A stretch of DNA of 64,000 nucleotides from positions 496,001 through 560,000 of the forward strand of contig JAXRKN010000039.1 of assembly GCA_038502055.1 (NCBI GenBank), read 5' to 3'. A program made the position numbers and the translations under genes. The notes beneath the pieces are model-generated. The model saw nothing but the letters and a program-made list of their open reading frames with translations, did no database searches and had not been told where the DNA came from. Shown here in pieces: positions 52,901-62,782 of the stretch. Position 1 is the stretch's first letter. The number at the start of each line of letters is the position of its first letter. Source of the stretch: Tanytarsus gracilentus. Taxonomy: Eukaryota; Arthropoda; Insecta; Diptera; Chironomidae.

Positions 52901-55900
52901 CCTCCTTTTTTTGCATCATCAACCATTCATCTTTCGAAAAAAAAATCGATCTTCATCATCATTTTGCACATTTTATTATCACGTGAATTCGGCAAAAAAA
53001 AATTTAGGATGCGCAACGACACCAAATCTGAGTCATAACATGTTTTTCACAGGCACTACAATTCCATTGTCTGATGTCATGCATCAGAATCATCAAAGCG
53101 TTGCGATGACTCAAAATCGCACGCCACCCACACTGTTTCAGTATCCAAGTAAGTGCAAAGTTTAACTTTTAAGAAACTAATTTGGTTAAAAGCTAAAATA
53201 AATTATCAAATCGAAGTTTTTGATCTAAATATCAAGAAGTAAAAACTTAATTTTTTTCTCTCGGCAAACTTCGATCCCCGGGAGTCGAAAAGTCACAGCA
53301 ACACTCATGTATGTCGTTCATAAAAAATCGGTCATTAGCAAGTATTTCAGTCGAGAATTCTCCGAAGCAAAAGTTGACAGCATGCAAGAGAGCGAGAAGC
53401 GAGTGCCCATTAATCTTTGTTGATGTTCAGCTCTTTTTTTGTGATGCAAAGTTTTTTTTGAATGTAGTTGTGGACGAGTGTATGTGGAATCAAATAAATC
53501 TTCCTTCCGAGACCTACTTGTTCTCTTTGGAGGAAGAGATTTAAAAACATAAACGTTGAAAATTTAAAATTAAGAATTTCAAAAGTTGAATTGAGATTTT
53601 TTTCAAAAGAACACAAGTGAATGAAAAACAACAAAAATATACGAGATGAGTGAGACATTGTGCAATCAAACAATGCATTCATGGTACACAAACACAATGA
53701 TAAATTATATAATATATGGTGTCTCGTCCCTTTCTCATTACATTCAACAACAAAAACCGAACTCTGCATGCGAGGAGAATAAAAAGATTTCACAATTGCT
53801 TCTCTCTCGAGGAACTGCTGCTGAATGTTTTCGATGACGTTATGTTTAAAAAGTAAACAAAACAAAATTTTTGATAATTTGGTTATTTTTTTTTAATTTT
53901 TCTTTTTTTCAACTCCCATTCCATGCATCATGAAACTCATTCTAGATTCCAAGCAAAAATGCTGTGCTATTAATTTTTATAACAACATTTTCAAGAGCAC
54001 ATGAATCTCTCTCGTGAGTTTACGATTGCATGTTTTAAGGATTGAAAAAGCAACAGTGAGAAAGAATGAGAGAGAAAATCTTGATTAATGAAATTTTATA
54101 CAACAAAATCGTTGTTGTAGAGCGATTTAATTTATTGTTCGCGAATGATTCGATGGCATTATCTGTGCAATAAGCTTAGATAAAATGAGAGAGTCAACAG
54201 GATTGAAATTGTTTTAATATCATAAAAGAAAATTCCCTCATCCTCTTCTTTTTGCATAAATCTGTAAAAAACTACGAGGATATGTCATCAACATGTGCGT
54301 TTCACTCACATGTACGATGTGAATCTAATTTATTTATGATGTTGTTCGAAAGTGGAACAAAAGAGAACCAAAATAGATTTTCGTGCCACGATATAGCTCG
54401 CAAAAAATTCCGCGAATATTGTTGACGATGGAGAAGCCTAACTAATGAGCATGAAAAAGGCAAAAATTTGTTATTTTTTTCCTAGAAAACAACACAGCTC
54501 TAGTTTCTTTCGAACTCATCCAATTTAGGCTCTTAAATTCTAAGAAAAGGGTCAAACCGTTTTTTCCAATCCTTGACTCTTGCTCGTGTCGTTTTGTCTC
54601 ATTATTTTAAAATATAAAATTGTCCACACCTTGGCGAACTACAACATTTTTTCCTGAGACATTCTCGCCATGCAACTTCAAATTATGTAAATTGATATCA
54701 TGTGCAATGCACTCCAAGGTTGATTTCAGTTTTACGTGTTCCTCGCTGCTCGGCTAAATTACTTTTAAAAAAAATAAAATCAGTAGCAGAATCTTTATAA
54801 AAAGAGAAAAGAGAATTAATTAAGCACAACTTGTACATCATGTGAGAGTGTGTTGGCTGCTGTTTGTATGTTGGCTTATGCTTGTTGAGTGCCACGAAAG
54901 GCTATCAAATTTTCTCAGTCACATGTCTTATTGGTAATCTAAGTATTTTTTATTTTACAAAGATTATGAAACTTGTTTTAAAAGTTAAGTTACTGAATAA
55001 AAAAACGATCCTTTAAAATAATTTTTCTGAAATACAAATCGATCTCTTCATTTTAACTTTCATTGATATTTAACTGGGTGTGGTGTGGTCTAACCTTTTA
55101 CTCTCTATATAAACTTTTAAAAATAAAACGGTGATCTTTCTCCTCGAACTCTTTTACCGAGTGTACCACACAGATTGATTTTTTCTGTTCGTCTTGCTTG
55201 AGGCAACATTCAATTGCAAAATATATTTATTATTTAACAATGAGATATTTTATTAAGATTTCTCAAAAAAATTGTGACACGTGCGCGAATAAAAAATACT
55301 TTTCTGAATTTAATGATTTAACAACTTTTAAAATATTTCATCCATCTTGTTATTTTAAGCACTTTATGATTGATCCCAAAATAAGTGAAAAATTTATAAG
55401 CGCGAAAAAGTCGAAAGTGAGAGACCATCAATCAATCACTCAATGGGGCGTTATGATAATTAATATGTGAGAAGGAAACATTCAACATAGAGTGAGAGAG
55501 ATTAAAAATATCCTAAAGAGTGAAAAATAATCCACAATTATTAAAAAAGGGGTAATAATTTTTTTAAAAAAAGAGAAATAAATATTCTGTAGCTCCGCTG
55601 AATTTTTTTGTTGATGCTTTATAATTTTTACAACTCTGGATATATTTGCACTTTTAGCTCATAACTTCTGCAATGAAAATAAAATTAATTGCAATTCATA
55701 TATGTAAAAATACTATGAATCTTTAATGTGGTTGCTTAATGCATGGCACAGCACACACATCGCTCTGCAACTTCATTTATTAATTAATTTTCTTAAAAAA
55801 ATGTTTTAAAGGCTCATAAAATTAGCATTTATAGTCTCGTTAATTTTCCTCTCACACTAACTCACAAAGTATTGTTTACGATTCACTGGTGATGCCGAAG

Positions 55901-58900
55901 TGAGAGAGAAAGAGCTATGGGCGGCGCATGACGCCTACATTCCCATGTTATTTTAATCGACCAATCGCATTCAATACTCACATGCTACCTCCAATCGTGT
56001 CACTTTGTTCGTTTTTGTCCAATGAAAATTCGACTTAGCGAATGGGAGACGAAGATAAAAAAATTTAACGAATTTAACTTTGATGGAAAACGCATTTAAA
56101 AAAATTTTAAAGATAAGGAATTTAATTTAGCTTTTACCAGATAATTTTTAGAATTTTTTTTCTTTTCTAAAGAGAAAAAAATTTAAACATCTTTAGGAAG
56201 AAAATAAGGTTTAGAAAATATAATTTTTTAATTTTAACATTATTTTATTTTTTAATTTTGTAAATAACTTAGCGATGCCGAATTTTGAAATTCCAACTCT
56301 TCCGCCTCCATTTCAATTGGTCAGAGACCCGACAACTGGGCAATTACTTGTTCTACCCACAACAACAACTATAGGTACAGTAAAATTGTTATTTTTTATC
56401 AAAACACATGCATATTTTAATTAAGTTTATGTTTGATTGGTTAATGGAATAGTTTTTGAAAAAATCTGATTTGTAATCTTTTAATTTTTTTGGTGGTTGT
56501 CAAAAATTATTAAGCCTATCCATGTTCAAAATTATTTAAATTTATGTATATTGAAAACTTTTCTTTTTTAAAAATAATTTAATTGAAATTGTAACATATA
56601 ATTTTCGTATCGTATGAACATAAAACATTTTATATTAAAATTTATTAAACACCAACACTCAAAACTGAAAAAACTTTCATTAATTAATTACACCATAAAT
56701 TAATTAAAAATTATTTTTTATTTACTAATTTATTAGTGCCGCTTTTTACTCATTTTAACATTTTTATTTTTTCTCTTTTTTTTCTTTCACAACATATTCA
56801 AAATTCCTTTTTGGTTTTGTGTCTCCACACAAATATTATACACTGAAAATATTTTACACACACACACACATACTCATGCGCTTATTTAAAAAAATAATTA
56901 ATGATGTAAAAATTAAAAATAAAGTCTCGTTAGATAAAATCAATATCTCTTGCATAGAACAAATTCCACAAGCGCTAGTGTGGCCAACATATCAACAAAC
57001 AAATGCATCGGCAACGGGTCTTCAACCTCCACATTTATTATTGCCACCTATGCAGCAAAGTCTTCAGCCACCACCATTGGCATTACTGGGATCGGATTAT
57101 TTAAATTTGACAGCCAGCACAACATTGCATCAGGTATGAAATGTTTAATTTGCCGACGGCATTTTTTAGAGAACTGAACTGATTTTTTGTATGTTCTAAC
57201 TTTGAATGAAAAAATTTCAGTCGCATCTTCAACATACTTCAACTCACAGTACGCGCTTAGTCGCTTTGACCTCGGACACAACAAAACGTACAAAATGCAC
57301 ACAGCAAACGACCACTGTTCCTTTACCCCTACCTGCACACACTCTAATCAAAATCGAGGATGCAGGACACTCGAGCAACCATCATCAACCGACAACAATG
57401 TACGAACAAGAAAAATCAATCCAGACGGCATCAATTGCAACTGCAGTTCAGACGCCAACGGAAATGAGTGGTCAGTTTTATTATCAACATCCGGGATTGA
57501 TTCAAATTGCACCTCATCCACCTCCACCGATGGCTCATCAATCCACAAGTACATTACCCACGTATATGGAACAAATTTCACATGCAACCTCACCGCCTCC
57601 TCTCCAGTTAACAACGACATCAGCAACCGCACATTCCACCGGAAGTATAAGTGATACTCAATTGAGCTTAGTGCCATCGATAACATGTCCGCCGGAAGTG
57701 CAAGATGCCAATATTCAAACGTCACCGATTCAAAGTGAGGATGATAATTCGAGTGGTCATGACGGCATTGTTAATACCAACAACATGGCTGACTATGAAG
57801 AAGAAAGTCAAGAATCATGCGATAAACCGATTATTGAAAATGAGCCAGACATAACTCGGGAAGAAACAAAAGAACATCGTGTAAGTGTACCTGACACGAG
57901 TGTGACATCTTCGTCACTTATTATGATAAAACAACAAGTTGAATCACCTGATACGTCTGAGGCAAGATGCGAGGAAGAAATGTCACAGTCGGAACAAAAA
58001 GAACCTGTAGACTTGAGTGGTTTGCAACTTTTGTCGAATAGCATTGACGTCTTCCAGAAAAAAGTCATCAAACAAGAGCCACAGGTGAGAATGAAATTTT
58101 AATTAATTAAACTAAATAAATCTTCAAATACTTTTCTGTCTAGGATCAACTTCAAATTACGAGTCCAACTATTGCATCGACAACGATCACGCCACCTATT
58201 CAAGAACCTCTAATGCCACTTCCTATCATGAGCTCGTCGATGGACGAGAAGCCACTTGTACAAATTCCTCACTCATCAATTCCTAAAGGCATTCCAGAGG
58301 ATCTCGGCGGTCTTAATCTTCTTTGCGCTTTGGCCGAGCAGCGACTCGAAGAAGACTTTCAAAACAATCAATCGCCAGCAGCAACAGACGATCCCACAGA
58401 CGAACATCACGTGAAAAAGCGTAAGCATAAGGTTAAATCGAGCAAGAAATCAAAACACAAGGAAGAGCGTAAGGCGAAGAAGCGCAAGCACTCGGAGCAT
58501 GATGGTGAACTCAAGGGTGAAATTGCGGCTTCGCTCAAGCGCGTCAAAACGAAATTTGAAAATTTGCCAATTGCATCTGTTGATGATGTCTTTCGATTGA
58601 TGGAAGATGATATGAAGGCGAAATTGGCAAACATAACGCGTCAGTGTGAGGAGAAGCGGCGTGAGTTGAAACAAATTAAGACGCCAGACGAAGCGAATGG
58701 AGATGGCAGTGCCGATAAGGACTCTTTATCATCCGCATCAACGTCTAGTGAACAGCAACAAAAATCGATAAAGTCTGTCCCGTTAAAATTTGTCATTCCA
58801 GCATTATCGCCATCATTTTCATCGTCTTCAAACAGCGAAAGTCTTGTAGATATCCCAAAGCTATCGAGCGACACTGAGAGTGGGAGTAAAGATGATGGAG

Positions 58901-61166
58901 AAGGAAGTAATAATGAAAGATCCAAGAGGAAATTTAGCATCCCTAATAAGAATCATGGTCAAGCAACGGAGACAATTGTGGCTAAGAAAAATAAATCCTT
59001 TGTCGGCTATATTTTAGCATCCAAGCACAAACTCTCATCGGCATCGCCAACAATTGATTCGTGGACGAGCAGCATTAAAAATGGAAAAGCATCACTTCCA
59101 TTTGTCAAACAAGAAGATCAAGACGGTCGGGGGATACTCAAAGAATCCGCTTTCAAAGATGAGCGTGTCTTTTCAATATTCGGCGATGGAAACAGTCAAA
59201 AGTTCCAAGCGTCTTCGCCAATAACGATTTCTTCACGTCAGCCGCCAGCTTATGTCAAACATCACAGCAAGCACAAGAAACATAAGGAGCGACGACACCA
59301 TCGTGAGCGACAGCGATTAGACTCGCGAGTAAAAATAAATTCTGAACATTTAAAACAGTCAAAAACTCGTGTGTTGATGGCGCAAGGTGGACTCTTTTAT
59401 GCTGGCACTCTCACGCCAGTCGAACAAAATGAGGTCTATGCAATTACGCTTGACGGCGAGCGTGGAAATCGACCACACATTATGCCGAGGGAAGAAATTT
59501 TTAAACAAGCCGTAAGTTAATAAAAAAAATTAAATATTTTTAACCCTCAATTTTATCTTTCTTATCTAGATTCTCGAAGTACAGCCAAAATCAACATCTG
59601 AATGTCCAGCTGGCACTCGATTATGTGCCTATTGGAGTCAACAATATCGCTGTTTATATCCAGGTGTTGCAACGGCACCGACTTCTCCCGACTCCGATAT
59701 CGATGAAAAATATATAAATGTTGAGTTTGATGATGGCGATAGTGGACGAATTGTCCTCGATCATATTCGATATTTGATTAGCGATTATCCTATTGTTGGT
59801 GAGTAGTGAAAAATTAATTAAATAAATCATTTTTAACTATAGTAAATTTAAATATAATTTTTAGAATATGATCCCAATCCCCTTCAATCACTTCATAAAC
59901 GCAAGAGACAATCTAGTCATGTGCCATCAGATAGCGAACAGCAACAGAAGCCTTCTCAAAGCAGTACAAATGAAAATAATACATCCATAACGAAGGAAGA
60001 GCGCAAGCGATTGAAGAAAATTCGAAAAGATAAAAATCGTCAACTTCAATCATCGCCCGACGACCATGCACAAGATTCATTTGCAGCGGCATTTGAGCGA
60101 AAGCATAAGAAGAAGCACAAGTGCCAAGATGAACTGTGCAAGCATCGAAAACATAAGAAGCGACGAAAGCATAAGAAGCATCATCATAGGGAATTGGAAG
60201 AAGAGGACCGGGAATTGCAGCATCACGTACAAAGTGCCATGTCGATTAGCAATGACAGTAACAATAATGAGGAGGAATTTGAAGAAGATTCCAACGAGAG
60301 TGTGACGCAATATGAAATTGTAAAGAAAATTGATCAGGATATGTCAATAAAAGACGATCCGGATACGATGGAATCGAGTGTCACTGAGAGCTCTGGATCA
60401 CTTTATGTGAGTTAAACTTGATTAATTTTTTAATTGTCAATAAAAAATTTTAAATTTTGTAATTAGCAACCCAAAAAATCGACATCAACTGAAAAACTCA
60501 ATCGGAGTAGCGAGAGTGGCAGTAAAATTGCAGCATTTCTTCCAGCTCGCCAACTATGGGCATGGTCTGGTAAAGGCTTCAAACGCTCGACTGGTCGAGT
60601 TAAGAAACAATTTTATCGCTCAATCCAGCGAGGAAAAGAAACAATTTCGGTACATTTTAAATATTATCTTTTTTTAAAAATGCCAACTAAAAATTAAAAT
60701 TTATTTAGGTCGGTGACAGTGCTGTATTTCTCTCAACTGGACGACCAGACCGTCCTTATATTGGACATATTGAGTCAATGTGGGAGACGGCAAACAGTCA
60801 CATGGTTGTCAGAGTGAAATGGTTTTATCATCCAGAAGAGACTCAAGGCTGTCCAAATCTAAAATATCCGGTAAATTTTAAAGCTCATTTTAAAATAAAA
60901 ATGTAATTAACCCATCACATTTACAGGGCGCTCTTTTTGAATCACCGCACGAGGATGAAAATGATGTGCAGACAATTTCGCATAAATGTGAAGTGCTTCT
61001 CTTGGACGCATATGTGAGCAAATTTGGCAATGACCCGAAACAGTATGAGTCGATTTACGATAACAATGACACTTACTACCTTGCCGGCAGTTATGATCCA
61101 ACGCTCTACCACATGAAACTTCAACAAGATATTCCCGTACTCTCTGAAAATGAAAAGTGGATTTAA
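43793..61166 (+). CDS. wge: Winged eye-family BAH/Tudor chromatin protein (14 coding exons, about 1701 aa)
   Basis: Orthologue candidate of Drosophila winged eye, related to vertebrate TNRC18 and BAHCC1, which are nuclear chromatin regulators. My in-phase exon model is 43793-43907, 50252-50406, 50908-51610, 51741-51866, 53008-53148, 56273-56374, 56958-57133, 57221-58084, 58144-59511, 59570-59798, 59865-60406, 60467-60649, 60709-60870 and 60927-61166; every junction is GT-AG and keeps frame, for 5106 bases including TAA. Residues 1-800 are low-complexity Ser/Thr/Gln/Pro-rich with repeated IKxE motifs. A GGLNLLCALAEQR motif lies near 850. Lys/His-rich tracts are near 881-915, 1166-1186 and 1406-1434. 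Two Tudor-like modules span about 1206-1326 and a BAH domain about 1564-1670. The start ATG is preceded by an in-frame TGA (43787-43789) in the same exon, so translation begins here in the full-length form. Confidence 0.87.
43908..47898. other. wge intron 1, first part
   Basis: Non-coding. Contains an imperfect direct duplication of 54 bases (unit starts about 46998 and 47052, sharing gcctgc and ttgaaatttt). That duplication causes the small open frame 46931-47125. Minus-strand open frames near 44766-45159 have no family resemblance. Confidence 0.5.
47899..48126 (-). CDS. Small nested protein of 75 aa with a CxxC ... CxxxxC pattern, antisense in a wge intron
   Basis: I do not recognise the family. 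The reading frame encodes a protein starting METNCKFCGKVMQML, with CxxC at residues 5-8 and CNSIKC at about 24-29, which could hold one zinc ion. A basic stretch and an acidic C-terminal half with FDPDED follow. Gene architecture supports it: the ATG (48124-48126, context aaaaATGG) lies 7 bases inside an exon with acceptor ttattttttag. Upstream there is a 106-base intron (48134-48239) with donor aacaag|gtaaat. An AATAAA follows about 10 bases beyond the stop. It lies inside the 6.3-kb first coding intron of winged eye, on the opposite strand. It could still be a chance frame. Confidence 0.55.
   Translation of the reverse strand: METNCKFCGKVMQMLEDKRADQICNSIKCALMKRKSLKAEKEEILQIADDEIFDPDEDSQPLVIDGVLQIKFIEA
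48133..48300 (-). other. Presumed 5' UTR exon and intron of the nested small gene
   Basis: On the minus strand the non-coding exon (about 48290-48240) ends with caag|gtaaat and is joined across a 106-base intron to ttttttag|gttaaaaATG. The transcription start is not identifiable. Confidence 0.4.
48301..50251. other. wge intron 1, second part
   Basis: Non-coding AT-rich DNA between the nested gene and wge exon 2. Overlapping short open frames at 49215-49622 on both strands are compositionally simple and unsupported. Confidence 0.45.
50252..50406 (+). CDS. wge: wge coding exon 2
   Basis: Acceptor ttattttacag, donor tctcaa|gtaagt; phase 1 in, phase 0 out. Encodes a Thr/Pro/Phe-rich segment ending in LPFELIKNWNTVGTVGFSQ. 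It joins exon 1 across a 6.3-kb intron that contains the nested minus-strand gene. Confidence 0.78.
50908..51610 (+). CDS. wge: wge coding exon 3
   Basis: Acceptor accatctag, preferred donor caataacg|gtaata at 51610/51611, phase 0 in and phase 1 out. Encodes a Ser/Thr/Asn-rich region with three IKxE motifs (residues about 164-167, 258-261, 287-290). The frame stays open past the donor to a stop at 51730-51732, so retention of the 130-base intron would end the protein with a short Cys-rich tail. Confidence 0.8.
51741..51866 (+). CDS. wge: wge coding exon 4
   Basis: Short exon encoding GASAAIPIGIAVGRQRL through FSLGLADLG. The acceptor is a NAGNAG (aacacagcag): use of the first AG starts the exon at 51738 and inserts one residue (Ala) without changing frame. 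Donor atttgg|gtgagt, phase 1. Confidence 0.8.
51867..53007. other. wge intron between exons 4 and 5
   Basis: 1.1-kb intron, donor gtgagt, T-rich 3' half (52860-53000) leading to aaaaatttag. No other feature seen. Confidence 0.55.
53008..53148 (+). CDS. wge: wge coding exon 5, with two in-frame acceptors
   Basis: The long form starts at 53008 after aaaaatttag. A second acceptor, tgtttttcacag, lies at 53052 and would start the exon at 53053, removing 15 residues in frame. Encodes TTIPLSDVMHQNHQSVAM and onward to FQYP. Donor tatccaa|gtaagt, phase 1. Confidence 0.77.
53149..56272. other. wge intron between exons 5 and 6
   Basis: 3.1-kb intron with no supported nested gene; the 151-codon minus frame at 53410-53865 is not convincing. 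Its 3' part holds a less AT-rich segment with three CCAAT boxes (55961-56023), described separately. Confidence 0.5.
55905..56050 (+). promoter_or_regulatory. Possible internal promoter: three CCAAT boxes
   Basis: CCAAT occurs at 55961-55965, 55991-55995 and 56019-56023, spaced 30 and 28 bases, in a patch visibly richer in G+C than its surroundings and next to ggcggcgcatgacgcc. The next wge exon begins 250 bases downstream and opens with an in-frame ATG. I see no TATA box at a fixed distance. This is a hypothesis from motif spacing only. Confidence 0.25.
56273..56374 (+). CDS. wge: wge coding exon 6
   Basis: Encodes MPNFEIPTLPPPFQLVRDP followed by TTGQLLVLP, a compact non-repetitive segment that looks like a conserved family motif. 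An in-frame ATG occurs two bases into the exon (56275). Acceptor ataacttag, donor actatag|gtacag, phase 1 on both sides. Confidence 0.8.
   Translation, partial: RCRILKFQLFRLHFNWSETRQLGNYLFYPQQQL
56375..56957. other. wge intron between exons 6 and 7
   Basis: 583-base AT-rich intron. Contains a (CA)n run at 56860-56870. The open frame that starts at 56819 is only the in-frame upstream extension of exon 7. Confidence 0.55.
56958..57133 (+). CDS. wge: wge coding exon 7
   Basis: Acceptor tcttgcatag, donor catcag|gtatga; phase 1 in, phase 0 out. Encodes QIPQALVWPTYQQ and, further on, GSDYLNLTASTTLHQ, a Pro/Leu/Gln-rich segment with a short DYLNLT core. Confidence 0.78.
57221..58084 (+). CDS. wge: wge coding exon 8
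   Basis: 288 codons, phase 0 at both ends (aaatttcag|tcg ... ccacag|gtgaga). Thr/His/Pro-rich, then acidic (around 57730-57860). Contains LIKIED near residue 549 and VIKQEP near 789 at its end. No folded domain is apparent. Confidence 0.85.
58144..59511 (+). CDS. wge: wge coding exon 9
   Basis: The longest exon, 456 codons, phase 0 at both ends. In order: GGLNLLCALAEQR (about residue 850), a Lys/His-rich tract (about 881-915), a short coiled-coil-like helix (about 930-965), a Ser-rich acidic region, VGYILASKHKLSS (about 1084), a second Lys/His/Arg tract, and the first Tudor-like module beginning GGLFYAGTLTP (about 1208). Confidence 0.9.
59570..59798 (+). CDS. wge: wge coding exon 10 (second Tudor-like module)
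   Basis: Encodes AGTRLCAYWSQQYRCLYPG and then VEFDDGDSGRIVLDHIRYL. The aromatic and acidic pattern (Y-W-S..Y-x-C-L-Y-P-G, V-E-F-D-D-G-D) is that of the Tudor-like fold next to the BAH domain in TNRC18/BAHCC1/winged eye proteins. Ends at tattgttg|gtgagt, phase 1. Confidence 0.9.
59865..60406 (+). CDS. wge: wge coding exon 11 (basic and acidic linker)
   Basis: Links the Tudor and BAH regions. Contains a strongly basic Lys/His tract (RKHKKRRKHKKHHH, about residues 1420-1433) followed by an acidic stretch (NEEEFEEDSNE). Acceptor atttttag, donor tttat|gtgagt; phase 1 in, phase 0 out. Confidence 0.87.
60467..60649 (+). CDS. wge: wge coding exon 12 (pre-BAH)
   Basis: 61 codons, phase 0 on both sides. 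Encodes FLPARQLWAWSGKGFKR and RVKKQFYRSIQRGKETIS, the segment that leads directly into the BAH fold in this family. Confidence 0.88.
60709..60870 (+). CDS. wge: wge coding exon 13 (BAH domain, first part)
   Basis: Encodes VGDSAVFLSTGRPDRPYIG, then HIESMW and VRVKWFYHPEET. The order G-D-x-(A/V)-x-(F/L), R-P-x-I-G-x-I-x-x-x-W, V-x-V-x-W-F-Y-x-P-E-E-T is diagnostic for BAH domains. Phase 0 on both sides. Confidence 0.93.
60927..61166 (+). CDS. wge: wge coding exon 14 (BAH domain, second part, stop)
   Basis: Encodes GALFESPHEDENDVQTISHK and CEVL, the usual second half of a BAH domain (LF-S-H-D--...-I--KC-V), then a tail ending ENEKWI and TAA at 61164-61166. Confidence 0.92.
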   Translation, partial: GALFESPHEDENDVQTISHKCEVLLLDAYVSKFGNDPKQYESIYDNNDTYYLAGSYDPTLYHMKLQQDIPVLSENEKWI

Positions 61167-62720
61167 AAATGTGATAAAAGAAAATTTTGATGGAGAATTT
61201 TGGTTGCGAATTTAGATATGAAAAGTGTAATAAGTTTTGAACGTGGATTAATTAATTTGGTAATTATAATATGCGTCAAAATAAAATCACCTTTAAGTGG
61301 CAACAGAAAAATATAAATTGCAATAATTTTGAGCTATTTCGATTAAATTTTAATAACAGCATGAATTCAATAAACGTTTCAACCTGCATTTCTTCAAAAA
61401 AAATTGTGACATGAACGAATTTAAAAAAATTGAAACGATAGAGTTTGTCCAGTGATGGTATTAAGGTGATGACGAATGGAAAATATTATAATTATTTTAA
61501 GGAAATGAAATGAATTAAGGGATTTAATTTAAAATTTTGCAATTTTATCCCTAATAATTGACGTGTATACGATAAATTGACGTGAGTGATGAATAAATTC
61601 ATGTGTCAGAATTGGCAATGGAGTGAAATATTGAAATAATCCTTTGACAAAAAGGATTTAAGTTGTAAAAAAGTTAATTAAGATTGAAAGGAGAATCCCT
61701 TTAAAATGTTCAACTCTCATGCATGTACTGAAACCTACTAAAAAATCACAAAATATTTTACACTCAATAAATTTGTTTTCACAGAGCATATGAACAAAGA
61801 ATAAAATAATTAAAATTATATATTTTTGTACTTAGAGAAAAAATTAAAGTTTTCAAACAAGAAAAATCAAATTAAGCGGATATTATCAAAAAATACCATG
61901 AAATCACACAAAAATCACCCTTCCAAAACTTTGTAAATGTGGACATCTCGTGATTGCATAAAACAAAAAGTGAGCCATAAATGAAGAAAAACTTCAATTA
62001 AATACAAAATTAAATGAAATCAATTCAGGACGATTAATGAAATTTTCTTCTTGCTTTTTTATACTCGTTGTGTTGTAAATAAAATCAAACAAAATGACTT
62101 TTTTCGATTTCAATTAATTTTATCCACCCTCGAGTTAAACTTATGTAGTTAGTTACAGGGCACGAAATGTATTATCGGTATTAAATGTCTACGCTTTTTA
62201 CCTTTTTCTATTTCATTACTTAAGAATTACATTGAAAAAGTTGCAAACATGTTTGAGAAAAATTATTACAATGCCCAAGTACTTTAGTTTTTAAAGATTT
62301 TTCGTCTTTAAAAGAGAAACTATCGAATCAAAAATTATAATTACAATACATAAAATTTTTATTTTAAGTGTAAATAAAAATTTTGTAACAAATCTTTTTG
62401 AAACTTTATTAAAGTGAGATTGACTTAAAAAATATTTTCCGTTCTTCCAATATCAAATTATTTTCTTTGTTAATTATGAACTTTTTTCTTTTTTATGGGG
62501 GTTAAAAGAAATTCGCAGTACCTCATTAGTTTTCCTTTTCTAACTCTGTTGCAATATTTTTATATATTTTTTGTAATAAATTATATTTTTTGAAACAAAT
62601 TATATAAAATGTAAAGAAAAACACATAAAATGCGATATCAAACTAGTGATAGGTTTATTTAATAAATATGGACATAAAAATTGTAAATAAAATTTTGTAA
62701 ATAAATTGAATTATTGAAAA
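61167..62720 (+). other. wge 3' UTR with several poly(A) signals
   Basis: Non-coding tail with several AATAAA words (for example in caaaataaaatc near 61284, gaattcaataaacg near 61368, ctcaataaattt near 61767, and gtaaataaatt near 62700). Several 3' ends are possible. It runs up to the convergent TRPA gene, leaving little or no spacer. Confidence 0.45.
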
Positions 62721-62776
62721 ATTATCAATAATTATCGAAAAAATATGTTTTTAATATATTTAAATTTTCAGGCTTT

Positions 62777-62782
62777 TTTATT
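62777..62782 (-). terminator. AATAAA poly(A) signal overlapping the TRPA stop codon
   Basis: On the minus strand the end reads ATTAAGTAAATAAAA, so an AATAAA starts on the last A of the TAA stop. If used, the 3' UTR would be only about 20 bases. A further minus-strand AATAAA occurs near 62653. Confidence 0.4.

Noticed and set aside
53410..53865. 151-codon minus-strand frame in a wge intron as a nested gene
   Set aside because: No recognisable motif and no UTR intron or clear poly(A) arrangement like that of the 47899-48240 candidate.
57348..58071. Minus-strand and alternative plus-strand frames over wge exon 8
   Set aside because: Shadows of the real coding frame, which is fixed by phase-consistent splice sites on both sides.
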